From Variovorax sp. PBL-E5 (GTDB taxonomy: Bacteria; Pseudomonadota; Gammaproteobacteria; Burkholderiales; Burkholderiaceae_C): a DNA stretch of 64,000 bases. Below the pieces are notes generated by a model. It saw only the letters and a list, made by a program, of their open reading frames with translations, made no database searches and was not told the DNA's origin. The stretch is taken from positions 2,542,001 to 2,606,000 of the forward strand of contig NZ_LR594671.1 in NCBI RefSeq assembly GCF_901827185.1, read 5' to 3'. This document shows positions 55,326 to 63,290 of this stretch, piece by piece. Position 1 is the stretch's first letter. The number at the start of each line of letters is the position of its first letter. A program made the translations under genes and the position numbers.

Positions 55326-56689
55326 AGAACTCGATCGCGATCCGGCTGGCTCTGATGTTCGCGGCCGCGGCGCTGATGGGCTTCGCGCTGGTCGGCGGCG
55401 CGCTGCACCATGTGCTGTCGCGCGAACTGGCGCGCCATCAGCAGGAGCAGATCGACGCGCGCCTGGAGGACATGTCGTACATGCTGCAGCATGGGCGCGC
55501 CACGAACCTCGGCGAGCGCATCCAGGAAAAGCTCGAGACCCTGAGCGCCGCGGACACGCGCACCCGCTCCTGGATGTGGAGCGCGGACCCCGCGTACCGC
55601 TATGGCGACGACATGCCGCAGGTTGCAGACACCGGCAAGCAGGGCAGCGTGGAAGTCCCGGTCGGCACGCCGCCGCATCGCGTGCGCATGCGCGTGCGTG
55701 CCGAGACGATGCCGGCCACCGAGTTGCGTCCGGAGGTGCGCTTCATGGCCGGCGTCGACCTCGAGCCCTTCAGCAACACCGTGCGCACTTTCGAGACCGC
55801 GCTCGCGCTGCTGACGCTCGCCGGCACCGCGCTGGCGGCCGGCCTGGGCTACTGGATCGCGCGCATCGGCCTGCAGCCGGTCCAGCGGCTGTCGGCCGAC
55901 GCCCAGCGCGTCGGTCCCGACAACCGCGCGCAGCGCCTGCAGCTGCCGGCCCTGCCGCACGAGCTGGCCGATCTCGGCGGCTCCTTCAATGCGGCGCTCG
56001 ACCGGCTCGACGCGGCCTATCGGCAGCTCGAAACCTTCAACGACGACGTCGCGCATGAATTGCGCACGCCGCTGGCCAACCTGATCGGCCAGACCCAGGT
56101 GGCGCTCGCGCGCCAGCGCAACGCGGCCGAGCTGCAGGAAGTCCTGCAGTCGAACCTGGAGGAGCTGGAGCGCCTGCGCGCCATCGTCGCCGACATGCTG
56201 TTCCTGGCCCGCGCGGAGCAGGGCGTGCGCGCCCACGGGCTGGTGGCTTCGTCGATCGCGCAGGAAGTCGGCAAAACGGTCGAGTTCCTGGACCTGCTGC
56301 TCGACGAGGCCGGCATGACGGTACAGGTCGAGGGCGACGCGGTGGCGCCGATCGAGACCTCGCTGTTCCGCCGCGCGCTGACCAACCTGCTGCAGAACGC
56401 GATCCAGCATTCGCGCCCCGGCGCCAGCGTGCTGGTGCGCATCGGCGCGCACGACCGCGCGGCCGAGGTGAGCTTTTCCAACCCCAGCGCGCCGATCAGC
56501 CACGAACAGCTGCCGCGCCTGTTCGACCGCTTCTATCGCGTCGACACCTCGCGCCGCAACAGCGGCGAGAACCACGGCCTCGGCCTGTCGATCGTCAAGG
56601 CCGTGGCGGTGATGCACCACGGCAATGTGTTCGCGCGCTCGAAGGACGGCATGACGACCGTCGGCTTCAGCGTGGCCACGGACGCCTGA
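55322..56689 (+). CDS. Heavy-metal-type sensor histidine kinase (CusS-like)
   Basis: A 455-residue membrane sensor. Membrane helices at about 8-30 and 160-182 flank a periplasmic sensor domain. HAMP (about 183-235), the H-box [17 protein letters not shown], and the ATPase domain with N-box [12 protein letters not shown] and G-box [12 protein letters not shown] follow. Start overlaps the regulator stop (ATGA). Sequence type is that of metal sensors; the signal here is unknown because the partner pump is drug-type. Confidence 0.9.
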   Translation: MKNSIAIRLALMFAAAALMGFALVGGALHHVLSRELARHQQEQIDARLEDMSYMLQHGRATNLGERIQEKLETLSAADTRTRSWMWSADPAYRYGDDMPQVADTGKQGSVEVPVGTPPHRVRMRVRAETMPATELRPEVRFMAGVDLEPFSNTVRTFETALALLTLAGTALAAGLGYWIARIGLQPVQRLSADAQRVGPDNRAQRLQLPALPHELADLGGSFNAALDRLDAAYRQLETFNDDVAHELRTPLANLIGQTQVALARQRNAAELQEVLQSNLEELERLRAIVADMLFLARAEQGVRAHGLVASSIAQEVGKTVEFLDLLLDEAGMTVQVEGDAVAPIETSLFRRALTNLLQNAIQHSRPGASVLVRIGAHDRAAEVSFSNPSAPISHEQLPRLFDRFYRVDTSRRNSGENHGLGLSIVKAVAVMHHGNVFARSKDGMTTVGFSVATDA

Positions 56690-56733
56690 CAGGTCTGCCG
56701 GGCTCGCACACGGCGCTTGCGCGGCACGCCGCG

Positions 56734-56739
56734 TATGCT
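56734..56739 (+). promoter_or_regulatory. Candidate sirtuin-gene -10 (TATGCT), possible leaderless start
   Basis: TATGCT ends 7 bases before ATG 56747, and no Shine-Dalgarno sequence precedes that ATG. No -35 recognised. Confidence 0.35.
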
Positions 56740-56746
56740 TGCCTGC

Positions 56747-57607
56747 ATGGACCCACGTTCCGCGCTCGCCGACTTCGCGGCACGCCACCGCCGGCTCTTC
56801 GTGCTGACCGGCGCCGGCTGCAGCACCGATTCCGGCATCCCCGACTACCGCGATCGCAACGGCGACTGGAAGCGCCCTTCGCCGGTCACCTACCAGGCCT
56901 TCATGGGTGAAGCGGCCACGCGCCGCCGCTACTGGGCGCGCAGCCTGCTCGGCTGGCCGACCATGGGCCGTGCGCGGCCCGGCGAAGCGCATCGCGCGCT
57001 GGCACGGCTGGAGGCGGCGGGGCGCATCGGCCGGCTGCTGACGCAGAACGTCGATGGCCTGCACCACGCTGCCGGCAGCCGGGACGTGATCGACCTGCAT
57101 GGCCGCATCGACACCGTGCGCTGCATGGGCTGCGAAACCCGCAGCCCGCGCGCGGCGCTCCAGGCCGAGCTGCTGCGCCGCAATCCCGACTGGGCTGCGC
57201 TGCAGGCGCGTGCCGCGCCCGATGGCGATGCCGATCTCGACGGCCGCGACTTCTCGTGCTTCGACGTACCGGCCTGTCCGCGCTGCGGCGGCGTGCTCAA
57301 GCCCGACGTCGTGTTCTTCGGCGAAAGCGTGCCGAGGGACCGCGTCGCCGCGGCCCACGCGGGCCTGGCCGAGGCCGACGCGGTGCTGGTGGCGGGCTCG
57401 TCGCTGATGGTGTATTCGGGCTTCCGTTTCGTCCAGGCCGCGGTGGCGGCGGGCAAGCCGGTCGCCGCGGTGAACCTGGGCCGCACGCGGGCCGACGCGT
57501 TGCTGACGCTCAAGATCGAACGTCCGGTCGGCGAGGCGCTGGCCGAGCTGTCGGCGCAGCTCGAAACCGCGCCGGTCGAAGCCGGGGTCAGCGTTCGTCA
57601 GCCTTGA
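56747..57607 (+). CDS. NAD-dependent deacylase, sirtuin class II (SIRT4-like)
   Basis: Removes acyl groups from lysine using NAD+. From ATG 56747 the product is 286 residues. NAD-binding GAGCSTDSGIPDYRD and TQNVDGLHHAAG are present, the catalytic His is in DLHGRIDTVRC, and zinc ligands are in CMGC and CPRCGG. The GAGCSTDSG form is that of class II sirtuins. GTG/ATG codons upstream (56717) are possible but less likely. Confidence 0.9.
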   Translation: MDPRSALADFAARHRRLFVLTGAGCSTDSGIPDYRDRNGDWKRPSPVTYQAFMGEAATRRRYWARSLLGWPTMGRARPGEAHRALARLEAAGRIGRLLTQNVDGLHHAAGSRDVIDLHGRIDTVRCMGCETRSPRAALQAELLRRNPDWAALQARAAPDGDADLDGRDFSCFDVPACPRCGGVLKPDVVFFGESVPRDRVAAAHAGLAEADAVLVAGSSLMVYSGFRFVQAAVAAGKPVAAVNLGRTRADALLTLKIERPVGEALAELSAQLETAPVEAGVSVRQP

Positions 57608-57649
57608 GAACGGTCTCGCCTTCGAGCGCGCCCATGTCGCGGATGTGGT

Positions 57650-57913
57650 TCAGGCCTGCTCGAACACCACGTACCCTGCCATCTTCATGAGCGCGTCGCG
57701 CTTGTCCGGCGGCGACAAGGGCCACGACAGCCTGATCCAGCTGCGCAGCAGCAGCAGCAGCAGCGGAAAACGGTCGCAGTCCTCGGGCCGGAAGCGCCAC
57801 GGCGCGTTCTGCATGCCGCGCCGGATCGCGGGCCGATCGCGAAAGCGCATCATCTGCGGCGAAAAATAATCGACGATCCAGTGCTGCACCACGCCCTCGG
57901 TCAGCACCAGCAT
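57650..57913 (-). CDS. Hypothetical 87-residue protein with a leucine tract
   Basis: Not recognised as a named family. The sequence (VDYFSPQMMRFRDRPAIRRG, then WRFRPEDCDRFPLLLLLLRS) looks like a real protein, is better than the opposite-strand frame (serine and arginine runs), and I think similar proteins occur in relatives. Six Leu are encoded by a (GCA)6 tract on the plus strand (57745-57762). No Shine-Dalgarno sequence before ATG 57913. No signal peptide. Confidence 0.5.
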   Translation of the reverse strand: MLVLTEGVVQHWIVDYFSPQMMRFRDRPAIRRGMQNAPWRFRPEDCDRFPLLLLLLRSWIRLSWPLSPPDKRDALMKMAGYVVFEQA

Positions 57914-58078
57914 GCGGCGTGCGCGCGATGCGGTCCGTCAGAATCAGCGGGGCGGACAAGGCGCGACTCCTCGGCAAGTGACAAAGGACGCGGCATCTGC
58001 CCCGCCGGTGCGATGGCCGGCGGGGCAGGGCCGCGCATTTTTGCACGCGCCGACGGCCAAGCTGCGACACTCCACGCG

Positions 58079-58672
58079 ATGCGAGTGAACTTTCCATGGG
58101 CCAGGGCCGGTGGGTGCGCCTCCCGACGCGCCGATGCGCCGTGGGGCGCGGTGGCCAAGTGCTTTCACTGGCTCGTCGCGGCGCTGATCTTCGTGCAGTT
58201 CGCACTGGGCTGGCTCGCGGCGAGCTGGCGGCTCTCGCCCACCAAGCTCGATCTCTTCATCTGGCACAAGTCGACGGGCATGCTGATCCTGACCCTGGTC
58301 GTGCTGCGCCTGCTGTGGCGGCTGGTCACGCCGACACCCGCGCTGCCCGCCGACACCCCGGCCTGGGAGCGCGCCGCGGCGCGCGCGAGCCACGTGCTGC
58401 TGTACCTGCTGATGATCACCATGCCGCTGAGCGGCTGGGTCCTCAACGCCGCGGCCGGCGTGCCCTTTCGCATCTTCCGGCTCATCCCGTTGCCCGCGAT
58501 TGTGGCGCCGGACAAGCAGACCGCGGACCTCGCGGCCGCCGTGCACTTCTCGCTCTTCGTCGCGCTGGCCGCGTTGCTCGTGCTGCACATCGGCGCCGCG
58601 CTGCGCCATCACTTCGTCAAGCATGACGACGTGCTGCGCCGGATGCTGCCGGCAAGAGGTGCTTCGAGATGA
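58079..58672 (+). CDS. Cytochrome b561-family protein (YceJ)
   Basis: Di-heme b-type membrane protein of 197 residues moving electrons between quinol and a periplasmic acceptor. Four membrane helices are visible, with candidate heme His in KCFHW, WHKSTG, SHVLLY and LHIGAALRHHF. ATG 58079 is the probable start, giving normal length; the 165 bases upstream contain no gene. Its stop overlaps the first yceI (ATGA), the usual yceJ-yceI pairing. Confidence 0.87.
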   Translation: MRVNFPWARAGGCASRRADAPWGAVAKCFHWLVAALIFVQFALGWLAASWRLSPTKLDLFIWHKSTGMLILTLVVLRLLWRLVTPTPALPADTPAWERAAARASHVLLYLLMITMPLSGWVLNAAAGVPFRIFRLIPLPAIVAPDKQTADLAAAVHFSLFVALAALLVLHIGAALRHHFVKHDDVLRRMLPARGASR

Positions 58673-59235
58673 AGAAGTTCGCCGCGCTGGCGCTCGTGCC
58701 GGCCCTTGTCTTCGTGAATGCAGCGCGCGCCGCCGACTGGAAGATGGATCCGTCCGGCAGCAAGCTCGAGTTCGCCGCCAGCTTCGAGAAGACGCCGGCG
58801 CCGGGCGTCTTCAAGGACTTCGACGTGCGCCTGGGCTTCGATCCGGACAAGCCTGCCGGCGGCCATCTGGACGTCACGATCCGGGTGGCGAGCGCGGACA
58901 TGGCGAGCGCCGACATCAACAAGGCGATCGCCGGCGCCGAGTGGTTCGACTTCGCGCGCCATCAGCAGGCCGAGTTTCATGCGACCGACATCCGGCGTGC
59001 GCCGACGGGCGGAACTTCCGATCGCTATGTCGCCCGCGGCACGCTGGCATTGAAGGGCGGGCAGCAGACGGTCGAGGTGCCGTTCAGCTTCCATGCCGCA
59101 GCCGATGGCGCGACGATGGACGGCGAGTTCAGCGTGAAGCGCGGGCCCTTCGGCATCGGCACCGGCGAGTGGACGGCGACCGATGTGATCGGTGCCGACG
59201 TGGCCGTCAAATTCCACGTGCGGCTGAAAAGATGA
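58669..59235 (+). CDS. YceI-family periplasmic protein, paralogue 1
   Basis: Lipocalin-like periplasmic protein of 188 residues with a signal peptide (cleavage after ARA, about residue 21). The family folds into a beta-barrel binding isoprenoid quinones or lipids. YceI segments VRLGFDPDKPAGGHLDVTI and EWFDFARHQQAEFHATDI are present. Translationally coupled to the cytochrome b561 gene. A dispersed repeat begins 2 bases after its stop. Confidence 0.9.
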   Translation: MKKFAALALVPALVFVNAARAADWKMDPSGSKLEFAASFEKTPAPGVFKDFDVRLGFDPDKPAGGHLDVTIRVASADMASADINKAIAGAEWFDFARHQQAEFHATDIRRAPTGGTSDRYVARGTLALKGGQQTVEVPFSFHAAADGATMDGEFSVKRGPFGIGTGEWTATDVIGADVAVKFHVRLKR

Positions 59236-59236
59236 A

Positions 59237-59327
59237 GCTCACCCCCAGCCTCGCCCACTTCGTGTGGCGCTGCACCCCCTTGCAGGGGGCAACACCGGTG
59301 GACCGGCAGAGCCGGATCCGCGGTGTT
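59237..59327 (+). repeat. Dispersed palindromic repeat, copy 2 (between two yceI genes)
   Basis: About 91 bp matching 44345-44438. Palindrome at 59291-59327 with arms AACACCG and CGGTGTT; a second hairpin CCCCCT/AGGGGG lies just before it. It starts directly after the first yceI stop and ends 7 bases before the second yceI ATG, filling nearly the whole gap. Confidence 0.75.
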
Positions 59328-59333
59328 TCCCGA

Positions 59334-60080
59334 ATGGGTTTGCGGCGCGTGCAGCTTGCAGTGGTTTTCGCTGCGCTCATTGCCGGATGCGCGCAGCCGG
59401 CGCGCGAGACAGCGCCTGTCGCGGCGCCCGCGGCGCACCAGCTGCCGAAGGATTTTCCCGCCGATACCTACGCGCGGGCCGCGGCGCAGGGCCGACCCGT
59501 CTACCGCATCGACCCTGCGGCCTCGCTGGTGTCGATCACGGTGCGGCGCAGCGGTTCGCTCGCGCGACTCGGGCACGACCACATCGTTGCCAGCCATGCC
59601 ACGCAGGGCGCCATCGCGCCGGAGGAAGGGCGTGCGGATCTGTACGTTGCGTTGGACACGCTCGCGGTCGACGAGCCCGCGCTGCGCGCCGAGGCCGGCC
59701 TGGACACGCAGCCCACCGAGGCCGACATCGCCGGCACGCGTGCCAACATGCTCGACAAGGTGCTCCAGACGCAGCAGTTCCCGTTCGCGCAGATCCATGT
59801 GAGCGGGCTCGCACGGACGTCGACGGGCGTTCGGCTGAACGTCGCGATCACGCTGCATGGCGTGACCCGCAGCTTCGAGATTCCGGCGCAGATGACGACC
59901 GGCCGCGACGCGCTGAGCGTGGCCGGTGCGCTCGAATTCAACCAGTCCGATTTCGGCATCCAGCCTTTCTCGATCCTCGGCGGCGCGATCCAGGTGCAGG
60001 ACCGCCTGAGCCTGCGCTTCAGCATTCGTGCACACAGCGTCGACAGCCAGGCCTCACTGGTGCCTGGGAAGCTGTCGTGA
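59334..60080 (+). CDS. YceI-family lipoprotein, paralogue 2
   Basis: A 248-residue YceI-domain protein with a lipoprotein signal (lipobox LIAGC). A linker of about 40 residues precedes the barrel: VYRIDPAASLVSITVRRSG, then NQSDFGIQPFSILGG near the C-terminus. It is a tandem paralogue of the gene before it but membrane-anchored and longer. Stop overlaps the next gene (GTGA). Confidence 0.87.
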   Translation: MGLRRVQLAVVFAALIAGCAQPARETAPVAAPAAHQLPKDFPADTYARAAAQGRPVYRIDPAASLVSITVRRSGSLARLGHDHIVASHATQGAIAPEEGRADLYVALDTLAVDEPALRAEAGLDTQPTEADIAGTRANMLDKVLQTQQFPFAQIHVSGLARTSTGVRLNVAITLHGVTRSFEIPAQMTTGRDALSVAGALEFNQSDFGIQPFSILGGAIQVQDRLSLRFSIRAHSVDSQASLVPGKLS

Positions 60081-60655
60081 GCGCACGCGCGGGCACGGCG
60101 GCGCTGATCCTGGCGTGCGCGCTCTGTGCCCATGTGGCCGCGCTGGCGCAGCAGCTCAACATCGAGACCTCCGGCCGCGACGGTGCGATCACCGTGACGG
60201 CCTCCGCCGACATGCAGGTCGACACGCGCACCGCGTGGGACGTCATTTCCGACTACGACCATCTGGCCGAATTCATCCCCGACATGCACAGTTCGCGCGT
60301 GGTCCAGCGCGACGGCGACAAGCTGGTCGTCGAGCAGACGGGCGAATTCGGCTTCCTGTTCTTCCAGCAACCCGTCGAGGTCCGGCTGGCGGTGGTCGAG
60401 TCGCCGCGAGAGCGCATCGTCGCGCGCGCGGTCGGCGGCAACCTGCGGGAGATGGAGGGCCGCTACACGCTGCAGGACCTGCCGAGCGGCGAAGTGCGGC
60501 TGTCCTATTCAGGACGCCTGGTCCCCGACTTCGCCGTGCCGCCCGTGATCGGCAAGATGGCGGTGCGCCGCGAGCTGGGCAGGCAGTTCGCCGCGATGGT
60601 GAAGGAGATCATGCGCCGGGATGCGCTGGAGCGGGCGTCGCCGCGGCAACGTTAG
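60077..60655 (+). CDS. Exported SRPBCC/START-like protein
   Basis: A 192-residue protein with a signal peptide (about 1-28) and a lipid- or ligand-binding SRPBCC domain of the polyketide cyclase/dehydrase type (DTRTAWDVISDYDHLAEFIPDM, then EMEGRYTLQDL). GTG 60077 overlaps the stop of the lipoprotein gene, so it is part of the same operon. Its TAG overlaps the stop of the converging deaminase-like gene by 4 bases. Confidence 0.82.
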   Translation: MSARAGTAALILACALCAHVAALAQQLNIETSGRDGAITVTASADMQVDTRTAWDVISDYDHLAEFIPDMHSSRVVQRDGDKLVVEQTGEFGFLFFQQPVEVRLAVVESPRERIVARAVGGNLREMEGRYTLQDLPSGEVRLSYSGRLVPDFAVPPVIGKMAVRRELGRQFAAMVKEIMRRDALERASPRQR

Positions 60656-61950
60656 CGGGGCGATGGCCCGGCAGCTCGCCTCGGCATGAAGGCAGTCTCG
60701 CCCGGGCGCCCATCGAGATGCAGCGCCGCCGTTGCGCCGGGCGTTTCCGACACCAGCCGGCCACGGCGAAACACCTTGAGCCGCGTCGCCCGCAGCCGGA
60801 TCGCCTCGACCGGGTCGCGCGCCTGCAGCAGCACGAAGCTCGCGTCGCAGCCGGCTTCGAGCCCATAGCCTTCGAGATGCATCAGCTTCGCGGCGTTGGT
60901 GGTGACGGCATCGAAGCACTGGCGGATGCCGTCCTGGCTGGTCATCTGCGCGACGTGCAGGCCCATGTGCGCGACCTCCAGCATGTCGGCCGAGCCCATG
61001 CCGTACCAGGGGTCCATCACGCAATCGTGGCCGAAGGCGACGTTGACGCCGTGCGCCATCAGCTCGGGCACGCGCGTCATGCCGCGGCGCCTGGGGTAGC
61101 TGTCGTGCCGGCCCTGCAGCGTGATGTTGATCAGGGGATTGGCGATCACGCTCACGCCACTCTCGGCGATCAGCGGCATCAGCTTGCTCGCATAGTAGTT
61201 GTCCATCGAATGCATCGAGGTGCAGTGCGAGCCGGTGACGCGGCCCTGCAGGCCGAGTCGCTGCGCCTCGAAGGCCAGTGTCTCGATGTGGCGAGACAGC
61301 GGATCGTCCGATTCGTCGCAGTGCATGTCGACCGGCAGGCCGCGTTCGGCGGCGAGCTCGCACAGCAGTTTCACGCTGGCGGCGCCGTCGGCCATCGTGC
61401 GTTCGAAATGCGGGATGCCGCCGACCACGTCCACGCCGTTGTCGAGCGCGCGCTTCAGGTTGTCGACGCCGCCGGGCGTTCGCAGCACGCCGTCCTGCGG
61501 GAACGCGACCAGCTGCAGCTCGAGGTAGGGCGCCACGCGCCGCCGGACTTCGAGCAGCGCATCGACCGCGAGCAGGCTGGGGTCGCTGGTGTCGACGTGG
61601 CTGCGGATCGCGAGCAAGCCCTTGGCCACGGCCCAGTCGCAGTAGGCCAGCGCACGTTCGATCAGCGCCTCGGGCGTGAGCAGCGGCTTGAGCTCGCCCC
61701 ACAGCGCGATGCCTTCGAGCAGCGTGCCGCTCCGGTTGACGCGCGGCATGCCGTGGCTGAGCGTGGCATCCATGTGGAAGTGCGGGTCGACGAAATGCGG
61801 CGCGACGAGCAGGCCCTGCGCATCGAGCTTCTCGTGCGCGGGCGCGTCGAGCCCGGGCGTGACTTCGGCGATGCGGCCGTCCTGCACCGCGATCGAGATG
61901 CCGGTGCGGCCGTCGGGCAGGGTGGCGTGGGTGACGAGAAGATCGAGCAT
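60652..61950 (-). CDS. CodA-like amidohydrolase (cytosine deaminase family)
   Basis: Metal-dependent deaminase of 432 residues. All CodA metal and catalytic residues align with a constant offset of 4: H57 and H59 (DPHFHMD), H210 and E213 (HCDES), H242, D309 (GHDCV), and substrate Gln152. The one difference is Cys310 where E. coli CodA has Asp314, which contacts the pyrimidine ring, so another N-heterocycle may be the substrate. It is the last gene of a minus-strand run with a LysR regulator, a ferredoxin and an enoyl-CoA hydratase. Confidence 0.83.
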   Translation of the reverse strand: MLDLLVTHATLPDGRTGISIAVQDGRIAEVTPGLDAPAHEKLDAQGLLVAPHFVDPHFHMDATLSHGMPRVNRSGTLLEGIALWGELKPLLTPEALIERALAYCDWAVAKGLLAIRSHVDTSDPSLLAVDALLEVRRRVAPYLELQLVAFPQDGVLRTPGGVDNLKRALDNGVDVVGGIPHFERTMADGAASVKLLCELAAERGLPVDMHCDESDDPLSRHIETLAFEAQRLGLQGRVTGSHCTSMHSMDNYYASKLMPLIAESGVSVIANPLINITLQGRHDSYPRRRGMTRVPELMAHGVNVAFGHDCVMDPWYGMGSADMLEVAHMGLHVAQMTSQDGIRQCFDAVTTNAAKLMHLEGYGLEAGCDASFVLLQARDPVEAIRLRATRLKVFRRGRLVSETPGATAALHLDGRPGETAFMPRRAAGPSPR

Positions 61951-61984
61951 GGAAGCGATTCTGCCGCCGTCGCCGGGTTCGGGC

Positions 61985-62899
61985 TCAGACCGCCGCTGCA
62001 GCGGCCTCGACCTGCTTGAGGCGGCGCGCCATGCGGCCGATGAAGTTCTGCGTCACCGCAGGCAGGTCGCGGTGGGCGGGCACCACGATGCCGACCTTGA
62101 GGTCGCGCAGCGCGGGCAGCTCGAAAGGCCGCCACACCAGCTCGCCGCGGCCGAGCTCGCCGATGAAGGCGGTCTTCGAGAAGAAGGAGATGCCGAGCCG
62201 GGCCATGAGCAGCCGCTTGACCGTCGGCGTCCAGTTGCAGGTGGCGGTGAATTCGAGCTGATCCCAGAAGTCGCCGAACTCCGGGCACATCGAGCTGCTG
62301 ATCGGCGGCTGGCCGAGCGAGCGCAGGAAGGGCTGGCCCACGCATTCGGCCAGGCTGATGGATTCGCGCGTCGCCAGCGGATGGCCGGGCGGCATCATCA
62401 CGCCCAGCGGCAGGTTCACCGTCGCGGCGGTCTTGACGCCGGGCGGCAGGCGGCTGACGAAAGTCACGGCGGCATCGGCCTGGCCCGACAACACCATCGC
62501 GGGCGCATCCATCGGCGCGACCGAGGTGAGGGTGTAGGTGACGGCGGGGAAGAGCTCGGCGAACTCCTCGACCGCCGCCGGCAGCACGTCTTCGAACATC
62601 GAATCCATCGCCACGATCTTGATGTGGCCGGTGTGCTCGCCCTTGAGCGCATGCAGGTCGGCGCGCGTGACCTGGAAGTCGTGCAGCGTCTCCTGCACGT
62701 GCTTGAGCAGGCGTTCGCCGGCGGTGTTGAGGCGCATGCCGCCGGGCAGGCGATCGAACAGTTCGAGGCCGAGTTCCTCCTCGAGCTTGAGGATCTGCCG
62801 GTTGACCGCGCTGGAGGCGACGAACAGGTTCTCCGAGGCCTTGCGGACCGAGCCGCAACGGGCCACTTCCAGGAAATACTTCAGAACGCTGGCGTGCAT
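61985..62899 (-). CDS. LysR-family transcriptional regulator
   Basis: A 304-residue regulator with an N-terminal winged helix-turn-helix (about 1-60; GSVRKASENLFVASSAVNRQI) and a C-terminal periplasmic-binding-like effector domain. It lies between the ferredoxin (33 bases) and the deaminase (34 bases) on the same strand, an unusual inside-operon position for a LysR gene. It probably controls the neighbouring catabolic genes. Confidence 0.88.
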   Translation of the reverse strand: MHASVLKYFLEVARCGSVRKASENLFVASSAVNRQILKLEEELGLELFDRLPGGMRLNTAGERLLKHVQETLHDFQVTRADLHALKGEHTGHIKIVAMDSMFEDVLPAAVEEFAELFPAVTYTLTSVAPMDAPAMVLSGQADAAVTFVSRLPPGVKTAATVNLPLGVMMPPGHPLATRESISLAECVGQPFLRSLGQPPISSSMCPEFGDFWDQLEFTATCNWTPTVKRLLMARLGISFFSKTAFIGELGRGELVWRPFELPALRDLKVGIVVPAHRDLPAVTQNFIGRMARRLKQVEAAAAAV

Positions 62900-62932
62900 G
62901 GCGCGGAGTCTCCGGTGAGCCGCTGCACGTGA

Positions 62933-63271
62933 TCAGGGCGGTGTTCGAGCGACCGGCCAGGCAACGACCACCGGATGATCGCAGACCGGCTTCGCGATGT
63001 CGCAGGCGCCGCCCGGTGCGCCGAGGCCGGACACCTGCGGCTCGAAGAATTCCTTGTTGATCGCGAGGAAGTTCGCCTGGTCGGACGGCAGACGGCGGTC
63101 CTCGTAAATCGCCTGCACCGGACAGGCCGAGATGCAGACGCCGCAGTCGATGCATTCGTCCGGGTGGATGTAGAGCGTGCGTTGACCTTCGTAGATGCAA
63201 TCGACCGGGCAGCACAGTACGCAGGCGCCGTCCTTGACGTCGATGCAGGCGGAGCCGATGACGTGGGTCAT
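62933..63271 (-). CDS. Ferredoxin, 7Fe/8Fe-type
   Basis: A 112-residue two-cluster ferredoxin. Cysteines are at 9, 17, 20, 21, 25, 40, 43, 46 and 50: CVLCCPVDC contributes the first cluster region and [13 protein letters not shown] a full CxxCxxCxxxCP 4Fe-4S motif. The segment [10 protein letters not shown] is typical of the FdxA-like group. The C-terminal extension (about 60-112) has two more Cys. Its redox partner is not identified here. Confidence 0.87.
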   Translation of the reverse strand: MTHVIGSACIDVKDGACVLCCPVDCIYEGQRTLYIHPDECIDCGVCISACPVQAIYEDRRLPSDQANFLAINKEFFEPQVSGLGAPGGACDIAKPVCDHPVVVAWPVARTPP

Positions 63272-63290
63272 GCGGATCGCCCCGGGTGCC

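Noticed and set aside
57645..57869. 74-codon plus-strand frame after the sirtuin
   Set aside because: Serine run from the CAG repeat and Arg-rich end; the opposite strand gives a more credible protein.
57588..58205. 205-codon minus-strand frame ending in LNHIRDMGALEGETVLKADER
   Set aside because: The end looks protein-like, but the rest is Arg/Ser/Ala-rich, overlaps the start of cytochrome b561 and conflicts with the better 87-residue frame.
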